Origin: Gemmatimonadota bacterium
GTDB taxonomy: Bacteria > Gemmatimonadota > Gemmatimonadetes > Gemmatimonadales > Gemmatimonadaceae
Direction of reading: 5' to 3'
NCBI GenBank assembly: GCA_016871915.1
Contig: VHBP01000004.1
Coordinates: 1 to 64,000 of the forward strand
Length of the DNA: 64,000 bases
Shown: in pieces, positions 50,586 to 60,109 of the stretch
Layout of the letters: the number at the start of each line of letters is the position of its first letter
Position numbering within the stretch: the stretch's first letter is position 1
Made by a program: the position numbers and the translations under genes
Notes under the pieces: model-generated
The model's database searches: none
Seen by the model: the letters and a program-made list of their open reading frames with translations, nothing else
Told to the model about the DNA's origin: nothing

Positions 50586-53500
50586 TTATCGGCGAATCTC
50601 GATCCCGCGCATCCCCCCCCCGCCCATCGCCCCGACATCGAAGCCACCCGGGAGACCGAACCCGGTCCCCGCGGTCCCGTTGCGGATTGAGTTCAGGTAG
50701 CGCTTATCGAGGTATACCGCGATGAACGGCGGAAGTTTCCGCTTCTGTTCCTTGGTGAGGAGGGCGTTCATCCGCGGCTCAAGTCGGAGGAGGAGATCGA
50801 CCGAGCCCTGCCGCGCCTTGGTGTACTGCTCGAAGGCGGTCTGGCGGTCATAGGTCTCTGGGAGCGCGGCGAAGCGCTTGATCACCGGCGACCAGATGGA
50901 ATCCAACCGGATGAGATACCAACGGTTCATCGACGCGAGACTGTCGGCCTGCGGCCCGGTGAGCTTGAGCGTATCGGCCTGTCGGATGATGGTCGCCATC
51001 GGATTCGGCAACCCAGCATTCGCGTACTGCGCGCGGAGCGAGGCCTCGGTGGCCTTGTTCCCATCGAGCGAGCGGCCGCGATCCAAGGTCTGCGTGAGGA
51101 CCTGCTTCTCACGCGTCGGCCCCAAGTCGAAGCGGAGCTGCACGGTGAGGGCGACCGGCGCACGGATGGCGGAGAGCTGCGGGCTCACGTTCCCGAAGCG
51201 CTGGTTCACATCGTACTTGAAGCGCTGATTGACCGGATCGAAGCCGCGCACATAGAGCAGCGTGGGATCGGGGATCCGCGCCTGGCCCCACCCCTTGATC
51301 CCATCCTCACCGTGGAGCAGGAGATCAGCGGCGCCGAGTGGGTTGCTCACGTTGAACGAGAGCGTGGCACGCTGCGAGAGCCCGATCTTGAGCGGATTGA
51401 TCGAGAGGCTCAGGTTGGCGGTCTGGATCCAGGGGCCGCGACAGCTATTGCGCCCCGCGATCCGGCCGGCCTGCGCCTCGAGACAGCGGCGTGCCTCGGG
51501 GCTCGTGCTCGCCAACAGCGCCTGCATCGCGCTCCCGACCGCGGGGTCATAGGCCGTGGCCTCATCGAAGATGAAGGCGCGATCGTTGGAGTAGCCGTCG
51601 CCGTTCACGTCACCCGAGACGAGCGGGGTGAAGGGATTCCCCGCACGGAAGCTCCCGAACCAGTTGACGCGTACGGCATCAGAGAAGTTGTAGCCGAGGT
51701 TATAGCTGAACTGATGCGGCGTGTTGAACTGCGCCTGGGCCCACTCGACGATGCGCGGGTCGCCGGCGGTGTTCTGGAAGCCGCGCACCTGGTCTCGCAC
51801 ATCCGAGAAGACATAGGCGACGCTCCAGGTGAGCCCGGTGCTGAAGCGCGTTGGCTGGAGGCGGAGCGTGAACTGCTTGCTCTCCCCCTCGAGGTCCGAG
51901 AGCTGCTGCGAGACGCGATTGAACTGCGAGGAGATGCGGTTCGCCCCCGGGGCGATCGCGCCGTTGAGCGGGACGATGCTCGTGGGCTCGACGAAGACGG
52001 GACGGCTCCCTTCGGCGCCGTTGGCGAAGCGCTCGGTCGCGTTGAAGTTGAGGTCGACGAAGCTCTGCTGGAAGCGATTCCGCGAGTAGGTGACCTCGGC
52101 GGTCGCCGTGAAGCGGTTGTCGAGGACGGGACCGTTCCACTGGATGTTGCCGCGGATGGACTGCTGCGGGCGGAAGTCGTCGGCGAAGAGGGTGACGTTG
52201 GGGCGCGCGTTGGAGAAGACGCTCCCGAGCGAGCCATCGGCGCAGGTGGTGGGGATGTTCGCGGGATCGAGCCCGAAGGTGGCCCAATCGGGGATCGGGG
52301 CGGCACCGCCGGCGCACGAGAGATTCTGGATCCCGGTGGCGAGCCCGGTGTTGTTGAGCGCGCCCTGCGTGAGGCGCACCTGCGGGGTGTTCTGGAAGAC
52401 GCCGACGCCACCGCGGACCACCGCGCGCGGGCCGCGGAACGCCCCCTCGAAGCCCGGGATCTGAGGGGCCTGGCCGTAGCTCCAAGAGAAGCCGATGCGT
52501 GGGGAGACGCCGACGAAGCTCGGGGCGCGATCGTTGCGCACACCGAAGGTCTCTTCGACGACAACGTTGCGGTTCGGGAGATCGCTGAAGCGGTTGGCGT
52601 CGACGCGCACGCCGTACTGGAGCTGGACGTCGCGATTGATGCGGAAGGCATCGCCGAGGGAGGCACCAGCGACCCACTGCCCCGTGCTCAGGGTCTGCGG
52701 CTCGAGGAGGCGCGTGAATGACGCGGGCCGCCCCGTCTCGAACTCCGTGAGGGAGTTGTAGCGGAAGGTGCCGAACATGTTCTGCGTCTGTTCAGCCGTG
52801 TAGTCGTCGCGCCGCAGCTCGGTGGTCATCTTGAGCCGGTGCTTGTTGTCGAGACTGAACCAGGAGAGCTGGTTGTTGAAGGCGAAGCCCGTCGACGACT
52901 GCGTGTTGTTGAGCGAGGGACTGCCACCGAAATTGATGACGTTTACCCCGTTCGTACCGTCGGCGAAGGTGGAGTTGATGAGGACCGAGCCGTTGGGGAG
53001 GACGAGATAGGGCTCGGCCACGTTGCGCGACCCATTGAGTCCGAGGTTCGTCTCGGAGAGGAAGATCCCGTAGAAGTTCGTGTGGCGGAGCTGGACGCCC
53101 CCACTGGCGTTGGTGCGATCGCCGGAGTTCGCCGGTGTGGCGGTGGTGAGCCCGCTCGCCGGTGACTGCTGGGAGACGCTGCCATTGAAGGAGATGTTCA
53201 GCGCCTGCCCGGTGAGAGAGCCCGGTGGGGCCCAGTCGAGCGCGCCGAAGACGGAGAGCTGATCGTTGGCGCGCTGATTGGGGATCCCGGCGACGGTGGC
53301 GGGGATGCCGTTCGTGGAGAGGATCGAGAGGAGACGCGCGACCGAGTCCGGCGCGACGCCGGCGGCCTGCAATCCGACGGGGCTCGTGTTGAGCAGCGTC
53401 TGCAGATCGTTGGCGCGACGCCCGACCTGGTAGGCGAGGTTGTAGAAGGCCTTGTCGAAGGTGATCGGGCCGCTGACCGCGCCGCCGAAGGAGGCGTTGG

Positions 53501-54359
53501 AGAATTCCTGATTCAGCGCACGACCGGCGGGGTCGGTCCACTGGAGGGCGGGCGCATCGAGGTTGAGGCTCGTGGAGCGCACCTTGAAGTTGGAGCCGGG
53601 GCGGCTCCGCACGTTGAACTGTCCCCCCGAGAAGCCGCCGCGCGAGACATCGTAGGGCGAGGTGACGAGGGAGCTCGAGATCCCGGCATCGCGGGGGAGA
53701 TTCGAAGCCCCGGTGTTGAGCCCGTTCAGCGTGGTCGAATTCTGATCGGAGGTAAGGCCGAGGACGGAGAAACCGGAGGGATCGCCATCAGCGCCGGGGA
53801 GGAACTGCACGCCGGGGATTGAGGCGGCCATCGCGGCGAGGTCGCCCTGCTGATCGGCCGAGAGATTGGAGGCGGAGACGCCCCGCTCGGTACCGGAGAG
53901 ATCCTCGGTGCCGGAGTTGCGGTTCACGCGATTGCGCTCGCCCGCGATCTGCACGGTGTCGAGGTTCTGCGCGGCGTAGGAGAGTTTGGCATCGGCGATG
54001 AGGATCTCCTCATCGGCCACGCGCTTCACCTGGAAGCGGCGCGGGGTGTAGCCGATCGACTGGACGAGAACGAAGTAGTCACCATCCCCTCCCTGGAAGA
54101 TCACGGTGTAGGAGCCGTTGCGCGCGGTGCGCGCCTGCCGGCTGACGTTGCCGCTCACCGAGGTGACCGTGATGATGGCACCGGAGATGGCCTCGCCCCC
54201 CTGGTTGGTGACGCGCCCACGGATAACATCGGCGCCCCCCTGGGCGCGGAGGTCACCGGCGGCGACGAGGATCAGGGCGAGGGACCAGCGAAGCAACGAT
54301 CGGAACAAACGCACAAGCGAGCTCGGATGTCGGAAAGTGAAAGAAGCGAGGTCCTGCAC
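50586..54359 (-). CDS. TonB-dependent receptor with carboxypeptidase-regulatory-like domain
   Basis: The 1,257-aa frame begins at GTG 54359; an in-frame GTG at 54314 would give a tighter signal peptide (RLFRSLLRWSLALILVAAGD). After cleavage comes a CarboxypepD_reg domain (IRGRVTNQGGEAISGAIITV, NGSYTVIFQGGDGDYFVLVQ), then a plug (LSADQQGDLAAMAASIPGVQ, STTLNGLN) and a long OmpA/TonB barrel with many aromatic-rich strands, for example FSYNLGYNFSDAVRVNWFGS. The C-terminal 150 residues (LTKEQKRKLPPFIAVYLDKR) are an extra helical periplasmic or surface segment and the protein does not end in a canonical Phe strand. This organisation is common in Gemmatimonadota/Acidobacteria receptors. Substrate unknown. 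Confidence 0.9.
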   Translation of the reverse strand: MQDLASFTFRHPSSLVRLFRSLLRWSLALILVAAGDLRAQGGADVIRGRVTNQGGEAISGAIITVTSVSGNVSRQARTARNGSYTVIFQGGDGDYFVLVQSIGYTPRRFQVKRVADEEILIADAKLSYAAQNLDTVQIAGERNRVNRNSGTEDLSGTERGVSASNLSADQQGDLAAMAASIPGVQFLPGADGDPSGFSVLGLTSDQNSTTLNGLNTGASNLPRDAGISSSLVTSPYDVSRGGFSGGQFNVRSRPGSNFKVRSTSLNLDAPALQWTDPAGRALNQEFSNASFGGAVSGPITFDKAFYNLAYQVGRRANDLQTLLNTSPVGLQAAGVAPDSVARLLSILSTNGIPATVAGIPNQRANDQLSVFGALDWAPPGSLTGQALNISFNGSVSQQSPASGLTTATPANSGDRTNASGGVQLRHTNFYGIFLSETNLGLNGSRNVAEPYLVLPNGSVLINSTFADGTNGVNVINFGGSPSLNNTQSSTGFAFNNQLSWFSLDNKHRLKMTTELRRDDYTAEQTQNMFGTFRYNSLTEFETGRPASFTRLLEPQTLSTGQWVAGASLGDAFRINRDVQLQYGVRVDANRFSDLPNRNVVVEETFGVRNDRAPSFVGVSPRIGFSWSYGQAPQIPGFEGAFRGPRAVVRGGVGVFQNTPQVRLTQGALNNTGLATGIQNLSCAGGAAPIPDWATFGLDPANIPTTCADGSLGSVFSNARPNVTLFADDFRPQQSIRGNIQWNGPVLDNRFTATAEVTYSRNRFQQSFVDLNFNATERFANGAEGSRPVFVEPTSIVPLNGAIAPGANRISSQFNRVSQQLSDLEGESKQFTLRLQPTRFSTGLTWSVAYVFSDVRDQVRGFQNTAGDPRIVEWAQAQFNTPHQFSYNLGYNFSDAVRVNWFGSFRAGNPFTPLVSGDVNGDGYSNDRAFIFDEATAYDPAVGSAMQALLASTSPEARRCLEAQAGRIAGRNSCRGPWIQTANLSLSINPLKIGLSQRATLSFNVSNPLGAADLLLHGEDGIKGWGQARIPDPTLLYVRGFDPVNQRFKYDVNQRFGNVSPQLSAIRAPVALTVQLRFDLGPTREKQVLTQTLDRGRSLDGNKATEASLRAQYANAGLPNPMATIIRQADTLKLTGPQADSLASMNRWYLIRLDSIWSPVIKRFAALPETYDRQTAFEQYTKARQGSVDLLLRLEPRMNALLTKEQKRKLPPFIAVYLDKRYLNSIRNGTAGTGFGLPGGFDVGAMGGGGMRGIEIRR

Positions 54360-54466
54360 CCATACCTACGCAGGACGTCGCTCCTTCGTTAACTACGGAA
54401 TCGCGAGGGGGATTGTTCCCTTGCACCCACCCGTCTGGGTGGGGTCGAATCCGAGCCCTTACTGCC

Positions 54467-56125
54467 TCAGGGCGCCGCCTCGTGGAAGGTCAGCCCGGTC
54501 GTCTCCGTACGCTCCAGCGCCCAGCGGAGCCGCCACTCATCGCGGAAGAGGATCACGGGATGCTGCTTGGCATCATACAGCAGCTGGAGATCCTGTGCCT
54601 CGGCGAGCCGCTCGATCGCGGCGTTGGGACCGGTCACCCACCGCGGATACCGGAAGGGGAGCTTCTCCAGCGTGCAGGGGGCGCCGTATTCGTGCTCCAA
54701 GCGATGCACCATCACGTCGAACTGGAGCAAGCCGACCGCACCGACGATCGGGATGGGACCCATCATCGACTCGGCGAAGAAGACCTGCGCCGCGCCCTCC
54801 TCGGTGAGCTCGCGCAGCCCCTGATCGAGCGCTTTGCGACGTAGCGGATCCTTGGAGATGATGCGCGCGAAGTGTTCTGGCGCAAAGCGCGGGATCCCCA
54901 CGTACTCGGGGAGCTTGCCCTCGGGGGTCCGTGGGGCCTCCTCTGCCGCGAGGGTGTCCCCGATACGAAGTGACCCACGATCATGCACGCCGACCACATC
55001 GCCGGGGAGCGCCTCCTCGGCGAAGGCCCGCTCGCGACCGAGGAACTGTTGCGGCGGGGCCAGTTTGAAGCGCTTCCCCGTGCGGACATGGGTGACCTCG
55101 AGTCCGGCGACGTAGCGCCCCGAGCAGACGCGCACGAAGGCGATGCGATCGCGATGTCGCGGGTCCATGTTCGCCTGCACCTTGAAGACGAAGCCGGTGA
55201 AGGCGGGGTGGTCGGGGGCGACGGGGCCCGCCGAGCTCTCGCGCGCGACGGGGGCGGGCGCGAGCGGGAGGAAGTCCTGCAGGAACGGCTCGACGCCGAA
55301 GTTGGTGATCGCGGAGGCGAAGTAGACGGGGGTCTGCTCGCCGGCGAGGATCGCGTCGGCGTCGAACTCGTGGCCAGCGAGTTCCAAGAGCTCGATCGCC
55401 TGCGCGAGGTTGTGCGCGGCGCGCTCGGCGTATTCATCGCCGCCCAGCGCGGAGATGAGTGCGGGATCGTCGGGGCCAGCGAGCTCGACGACATCGGTCT
55501 CAACGCGCTGCGCACCGTGGTGCGTACCGCGCTCGAAGAGATGCGCGCGGCGATGACGGCGATCGTAGACCCCGACGAAGATCGTCCCTTGGTCGTCGGT
55601 ATTCATATGGATGGGCCAGTGCGCGGCGACGGCGGTGATCCCGAGCTCCGCCTCGAGGTCGCTCACGAGCTTCAACGGATCCTCGCCGACGCGATCGCAC
55701 TTGTTGACGACGGTGAGGATCGGCATGCGACGTCGGCGGCAGACGTCGAAGAGCTGGCGCGTGCGTTCCTCCACGCCCTTGCGATTGTCGAGGAGCATCA
55801 CCGCGCTGTCGGCGGCGACGAGGGTGCGATAGGTGTCCTCACCGAAGTCTTGGTGACCCGGGGTGTCGAGGAGGTTCACCTGATAGCCCAGGTACTCGAA
55901 CTGCAGTACGGACGAGGTGACGGAGATCCCACGCTCCTGTTCGAGGGCCATCCAGTCGGAGGTGGCGTGGCGCTGCGACTTGCGTGCCTTCACCGCGCCG
56001 GCCTGATGGATGGCGCCCCCGTAAAGGAGGAGCTTCTCGGTGAGGGTGGTCTTGCCGGCGTCGGGGTGCGAGATGATCGCGAAGGTGCGACGGCGCGCGA
56101 TGAGCGCGTCGAGGGAAGCGGTCAT
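54467..56125 (-). CDS. prfC: Peptide chain release factor 3
   Basis: The 552-aa GTPase has G1 FAIISHPDAGKTTLTEKLLL, the switch region KARKSQRHATSDWMALEQER (RGIS effector Thr region), G3 LLDTPGHQDFGEDTYRTL, G4 VVNKCDRVGEDPLKL, and the RF3-specific C-terminal domains (HVRTGKRFKLAPPQQFLGRE, FFAESMMGPIPIVGAVGLLQ, FDVMVHRLEHEYGAPC). It recycles RF1/RF2 after peptide release. It is last in an operon with msbA, lpxL and an aminotransferase, the start overlapping the aminotransferase stop by ATGA, an unusual location for prfC. A CCCACCC-gtct-GGGTGGG hairpin lies downstream at 54426-54443 without a T-tract. Confidence 0.95.
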   Translation of the reverse strand: MTASLDALIARRRTFAIISHPDAGKTTLTEKLLLYGGAIHQAGAVKARKSQRHATSDWMALEQERGISVTSSVLQFEYLGYQVNLLDTPGHQDFGEDTYRTLVAADSAVMLLDNRKGVEERTRQLFDVCRRRRMPILTVVNKCDRVGEDPLKLVSDLEAELGITAVAAHWPIHMNTDDQGTIFVGVYDRRHRRAHLFERGTHHGAQRVETDVVELAGPDDPALISALGGDEYAERAAHNLAQAIELLELAGHEFDADAILAGEQTPVYFASAITNFGVEPFLQDFLPLAPAPVARESSAGPVAPDHPAFTGFVFKVQANMDPRHRDRIAFVRVCSGRYVAGLEVTHVRTGKRFKLAPPQQFLGRERAFAEEALPGDVVGVHDRGSLRIGDTLAAEEAPRTPEGKLPEYVGIPRFAPEHFARIISKDPLRRKALDQGLRELTEEGAAQVFFAESMMGPIPIVGAVGLLQFDVMVHRLEHEYGAPCTLEKLPFRYPRWVTGPNAAIERLAEAQDLQLLYDAKQHPVILFRDEWRLRWALERTETTGLTFHEAAP

Positions 56126-57279
56126 ACGAGGAGTGCGAGGGCGCGGTCGATGTCATCCGCGGTGTTGTGGAAGTGCGGAGCGAGGCGAATGGCGCCCTCG
56201 CGCACGGCGTGTACGATGTTCGCTGCACGAAGGCGCTGCGAGTCGGCGGCCACGCCCGGCGTACGCACGGCGACGATCCCGGCACGACGCGCGGGATCAC
56301 GGGGGGTGTAGAGGTCGAGGTCGGGACGCGCGCTGAGCCCGCTGATGAGCCGCTCGACGAGCGCGGCGACGTGGCGCTCGATGTTCGAGGGCCCGAGCTC
56401 GAGGAAGAGCTCGAGGGTGGCGTTCATCCCGACGAAGTCCTGGATGGGAAGCGAGCCGACCTCGAAGCGCTGCGCATCCGCGCGCCAGGTGGGGTCGTAG
56501 TCGAGCAGATGCCCGAAGTCCGCCGTGCTCGGCTGCGCGAGCCACCCAGCCGCAGGAGGCTCGAGCTGCGTGATCAAGCCACGACGCACGTAGGCGAAGG
56601 CCGCACCCCAAGGGGAGCAGAGCCACTTCTGGGCTCCGAACGACACGATGTCGGCCGGGATGCGCGCGCAATCGAGGGTGAGGGGGCCGAGCCCCTGGAT
56701 GGCATCGACGGCGAACCAGATCCCTCGCGCGCGGCAGGCCGTGCCGATGGCGTCGATATCGATCCGCTCCCCAGACCAGAAGGCCACCCAGCTCAACGCG
56801 ACCCCCTTGACGCGGGGATCGGTGGCGATGCGGTGGAGGATCGTGGCCTGATCCACCGTGCGGCCGATCAGCGGGACGCGCTCATAGGTGAAGCCGCGTG
56901 CCTTGGCGGCCGCCATCCAGGGAAAGACGTTCCCCGGGAACTCCCCGTCGCTCCCCAAGACGACGTCACCTGGACCGACGGGCAGCGCGTAGGCGGCGAG
57001 GTTGATCCCCCAGCTCGTGCTGGTGGTGAGGGCGATCTCCTCGGCGGAGGCACCGATCAGCTGCGCGATAAGCGCCCGCGCATGATCGAGTCGCGCGAAG
57101 AAGTCCTCGGCACGCATCGCGTGCATCTCGGCGCGCTTGTCGTTGTACGCGGCGAGGGCGTCGCGGGAACGCTGCGGGATCACCCCGATGCTCGCGTGAT
57201 CGAGATGGATGGCATCGCCCCGCGCCTCCCAGGGATATTCGCGCGCACGAAGCGCCTGCACGTCGTAGCCCGTGGTCAT
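56122..57279 (-). CDS. Class V aminotransferase / cysteine desulfurase-like PLP enzyme
   Basis: The ATG at 57279 gives a 385-aa protein. PLP-fold signatures: DAIHLDHASIGVIPQRSRDA, EEIALTTSTSWGINLAAYAL, GDVVLGSDGEFPGNVFPWMA, IWFAVDAIQGLGPLTLDCAR, and the PLP lysine in VSFGAQKWLCSPWGAAFAYV near residue 220. The end (RLAPHFHNTADDIDRALALL) is typical of the cysteine desulfurase/kynureninase-like branch. Catalytic Cys of cysteine desulfurases is not obvious, so transamination, isopenicillin-epimerase-like or selenocysteine-lyase-like activity cannot be separated. The gene starts one base after the lpxL stop and overlaps prfC by ATGA. Confidence 0.85.
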   Translation of the reverse strand: MTTGYDVQALRAREYPWEARGDAIHLDHASIGVIPQRSRDALAAYNDKRAEMHAMRAEDFFARLDHARALIAQLIGASAEEIALTTSTSWGINLAAYALPVGPGDVVLGSDGEFPGNVFPWMAAAKARGFTYERVPLIGRTVDQATILHRIATDPRVKGVALSWVAFWSGERIDIDAIGTACRARGIWFAVDAIQGLGPLTLDCARIPADIVSFGAQKWLCSPWGAAFAYVRRGLITQLEPPAAGWLAQPSTADFGHLLDYDPTWRADAQRFEVGSLPIQDFVGMNATLELFLELGPSNIERHVAALVERLISGLSARPDLDLYTPRDPARRAGIVAVRTPGVAADSQRLRAANIVHAVREGAIRLAPHFHNTADDIDRALALLV

Positions 57280-57280
57280 C

Positions 57281-58228
57281 TCAGGGCTCCCGGAGATGGG
57301 CCGGGGTATCGGCCGGTTGTCCCTTCCATCGACGATGCTGCCAGAAGTACTGCTCGGGGTGCGCACGGACGAGGCGCTCCAAGACCTGCGTATAGGCGAC
57401 CACGGTGGCCTCCACATCGGCATCGCGATCGCCGGTGCGTACCACCGGGACCGACTCGAAGTGCGCCAGGTAGCGCCCGTCGGGCTGGCGGAGCGCGGCG
57501 ACGAAGATCATCGGAAGATCATCTCGGAGCGCGAAGACGGCGGCGCCACGCGGCGTACGCGCGGGGCGACCGAAGAAGGGGATGATCGTGCTCGCGAGCC
57601 CCTTCGCGCTCTGATCGGAGAGGAAACCGACGCCGCGACCGGCCCGCAGGGCGCGCGGCACGGCGCGCACCGCCTGATCGTCGAAGATCACCCCAACACC
57701 CAACCGTTCGCGCGTGCGCTGAAAGAAGCGGTCGGAGAGAGGGTTCGCCATATGCATCGCGATCCCATCGACCGGGTGCCCGCGCGCGGCGATGTAGGCC
57801 GCACTCAGCTCCCAGTTCCCGAGATGCCCACCGACGAGGATCACCCCGCGCCCCTGCGCATAGGCGGCGGCGAGCGCGTCGTCCCCGTGCACCCCAGCGA
57901 AGGCGGTGAGGACCTCCTCACGTCCGGCGCGGGAGAGGTAGATCGACTCGAATGAGGTGCGCCCCAACCCACGATAGCTCGCGCGCGCGGTGGCGCGGAC
58001 CTGCGCTTCACTCATCTGGGGAAAGCAGGCGTGCAGGGTGCGCATCACGCGCGCGGCGCGCATCCGCAGCGGCCACCAGGCGAGTCCACCGACCGCGGCA
58101 CCGACGCGCGAGGCCATCCGCCACCCGAAGGGTCGGAGGAGCGCCGCCACACCGCGCAGCGCGCCGAACTCGATCCGTTGCGCGAAGGTGGGCGGCGCGC
58201 GACGGGCCGCCGGCTCAGCCGACGACAT
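57281..58228 (-). CDS. lpxL: Lipid A biosynthesis acyltransferase (LpxL/HtrB family)
   Basis: The ATG at 58228, which overlaps the msbA end by 14 bp, gives a 315-aa protein. Family motifs: RVMRTLHACFPQMSEAQVRA, GVHGDDALAAAYAQGRGVIL, the catalytic HX4E in LVGGHLGNWELSAAYIA, DQSAKGLASTIIPFFGRPAR and PEQYFWQHRRWKGQP. It transfers a secondary acyl chain to lipid A at the inner membrane. Its position next to msbA, which flips the finished lipid A, is functionally coherent. No N-terminal membrane helix is strong, which is seen in some family members. Confidence 0.92.
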   Translation of the reverse strand: MSSAEPAARRAPPTFAQRIEFGALRGVAALLRPFGWRMASRVGAAVGGLAWWPLRMRAARVMRTLHACFPQMSEAQVRATARASYRGLGRTSFESIYLSRAGREEVLTAFAGVHGDDALAAAYAQGRGVILVGGHLGNWELSAAYIAARGHPVDGIAMHMANPLSDRFFQRTRERLGVGVIFDDQAVRAVPRALRAGRGVGFLSDQSAKGLASTIIPFFGRPARTPRGAAVFALRDDLPMIFVAALRQPDGRYLAHFESVPVVRTGDRDADVEATVVAYTQVLERLVRAHPEQYFWQHRRWKGQPADTPAHLREP

Positions 58229-60053
58229 CGTCCGCTGCGTCGAGGCGCCCCGTGGGGCGCTGCTGCATCGCGTGGAGCCGCGCATAGGCGCCGCCGCGCG
58301 CCAAGAGCTCCGCGTGCGTCCCGCGCTCGACGATCCGTCCCTGCTCCATCACGAGGATCTGCGCCGCATGCACCACGGTGGAGAGGCGATGCGCGATCAC
58401 GAAGACGGTGCGTCCCGCTAGGAGTCGATCGATCGCCTCCTGTACAAGCCGCTCGCTCTCGGTATCGAGCGCCGAGGTAGCCTCGTCGAGGATGAGGATC
58501 GGGGGATCGGTGAGCAACGCGCGCGCGATCGCGAGACGCTGGCGCTGGCCACCGGAGAGGCGCGTGCCCCGCTCGCCCAAGACCGTGTCGTACCCCTGCG
58601 GGAGGGCGACGATGAAGTCATGCGCATTCGCCGCGCGCGCCGCCGCCTCGACCTGCGCCTGCGTGTACCGCGACTCGGCGCCATACGCGATGTTCGCGCG
58701 CACCGTGTCGTGAAAGAGCACCATGTCCTGACTCACGATCCCAGTGAGGGCACGGAGCGATTCCAACCGGAGCTCGCGCGTGTCGACGCCATCGATGGTG
58801 ATCCGCCCCGCGGTGGGCTCGATGAAACGGGGGATGAGATCGACGAGGGTGCTCTTCCCCGCCCCGCTCGCGCCCACCAGCGCGACGACCGAGCCACGCG
58901 GCGCGGTGAAGGAGATGTCGTGCAACACCGGCTCGGCGCCATAGGAAAAATCGACCGACTCGAACGCGACGCCGTCGCGCACGCCGTCGAGCGCGCGAGT
59001 CCCACGATCGGTGGCGGTCTCCGTGCGTTGATCGAGCACCTCGAACAACCGCTCCGCCGCGGCGAGTGACTGCTGTGCGGTGGTCGGTGCCTGCGAGAGC
59101 TGTTTGATCGGCTGCAGGAGGCGCATCACCAGCACCATGAAGGTGATGAGGATCCCGCCATCCATGGTCTGCGTCTGCAAGACCTCGCGCGCACCGATCC
59201 AGAGGACGCCGAGCGCGATGATCGTCCCGAGCACCTCGGTGAGCGGACCCGCCAGCAGGGCCAGGCGCTGCATGCGGGTCATCCCGCGCGAGTAGTGCGC
59301 GGAGGCGCCGAGGAAGCGCGCATCCTCGTAGGGCTCGCCGCGGAACGACTTCACGAGACGGATGCCGCTCACGACCTCTTGGAGCACGCTCGTCATCTCG
59401 CCGTACTCCTGGCGGAGGCGACGATGCCCCTTCCGCAGCTTCCGCAGCACCGGCTGGAGCACCGCCATCACCGCCGGGGCGATGACGAGTGCGACGAGGG
59501 TGAGGCGCGGCGACATCCGGAAGAGGATCACGACGGTGACGAGGATCGTCGCGAGGTTCTGGATCGACCGGGTGGCGACCTCGGCGAGGACCGCCTTCGT
59601 CTGCTCGGTGTCGGTGAGGACGCGCGCGATCACCTGCCCCGTGCGGGTGCGGCTGAACCAGGTGAGGGGGAGGCGCTGCAGATGGGAGAAGACCGCGTGC
59701 CGTAGGTCGCGGGTGATGTATTCCTGCAGGGAGGCGCCGAACTGGCCCCCACCCCAGAGGGCGAGGTTCTTGAGGGCCACCATCCCGAGGATCACGAGGA
59801 TCACGGCCCGGAGCGATCCCATGGGATCGGCCGGGTCGAGGAAGGGGCCGATGAGGGCCTGTTGGAGTGCGGTGAGCCACCCCATCCCCGAGGCGATCCG
59901 TGCCTCGAGCCCGAAGAGGGTGTTGAGGAAGGGGATCAGCAAGGTGAAGGCGACGCCGTCGAGGGCGGCCGCCAGGACGTTGAGGACGACGTTGCCGCCG
60001 AGCCGCCACGCATGCGGTCGCAGGAACCGCAGGAGCCGCCGGTACACGCGCAT
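58215..60053 (-). CDS. msbA: MsbA-like ABC transporter (lipid A/lipid flippase)
   Basis: The ATG at 60053 gives a 612-aa half-transporter; longer starts would run through the divergent gene. Six membrane helices occupy about residues 15-320 (NVVLNVLAAALDGVAFTLLI, LRAVILVILGMVALKNLAL). The coupling segment is LQEYITRDLRHAVFSHLQRL. The nucleotide-binding domain has Walker A VVALVGASGAGKSTLVDLIP, Q loop IVSQDMVLFHD, signature RLSGGQRQRLAIARALL, Walker B ILILDEATSALDTE, and H loop VIAHRLSTV. Closest family is MsbA/LipidA exporter, supported by the adjoining lpxL. It heads an operon msbA-lpxL-aminotransferase-prfC. Confidence 0.92.
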   Translation of the reverse strand: MRVYRRLLRFLRPHAWRLGGNVVLNVLAAALDGVAFTLLIPFLNTLFGLEARIASGMGWLTALQQALIGPFLDPADPMGSLRAVILVILGMVALKNLALWGGGQFGASLQEYITRDLRHAVFSHLQRLPLTWFSRTRTGQVIARVLTDTEQTKAVLAEVATRSIQNLATILVTVVILFRMSPRLTLVALVIAPAVMAVLQPVLRKLRKGHRRLRQEYGEMTSVLQEVVSGIRLVKSFRGEPYEDARFLGASAHYSRGMTRMQRLALLAGPLTEVLGTIIALGVLWIGAREVLQTQTMDGGILITFMVLVMRLLQPIKQLSQAPTTAQQSLAAAERLFEVLDQRTETATDRGTRALDGVRDGVAFESVDFSYGAEPVLHDISFTAPRGSVVALVGASGAGKSTLVDLIPRFIEPTAGRITIDGVDTRELRLESLRALTGIVSQDMVLFHDTVRANIAYGAESRYTQAQVEAAARAANAHDFIVALPQGYDTVLGERGTRLSGGQRQRLAIARALLTDPPILILDEATSALDTESERLVQEAIDRLLAGRTVFVIAHRLSTVVHAAQILVMEQGRIVERGTHAELLARGGAYARLHAMQQRPTGRLDAADDVVG

Positions 60054-60109
60054 CCGCCAAAGATACGCGCCCCTTCCGCCGTGCCCCACTCCTGCAGCAC
60101 TTTGGCGAG

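Noticed and set aside
50578-50593. AATGATTATC word resembling half a Fur box before the Gly-rich protein gene
   Set aside because: It is mostly the stop-codon region of the TonB receptor and is not a palindrome; no iron-related partner supports it.
54426-54443. CCCACCC-gtct-GGGTGGG hairpin as an intrinsic terminator of prfC
   Set aside because: The stem is short (7 bp) and no T-tract follows on the minus strand, so it was mentioned but not annotated as a terminator.
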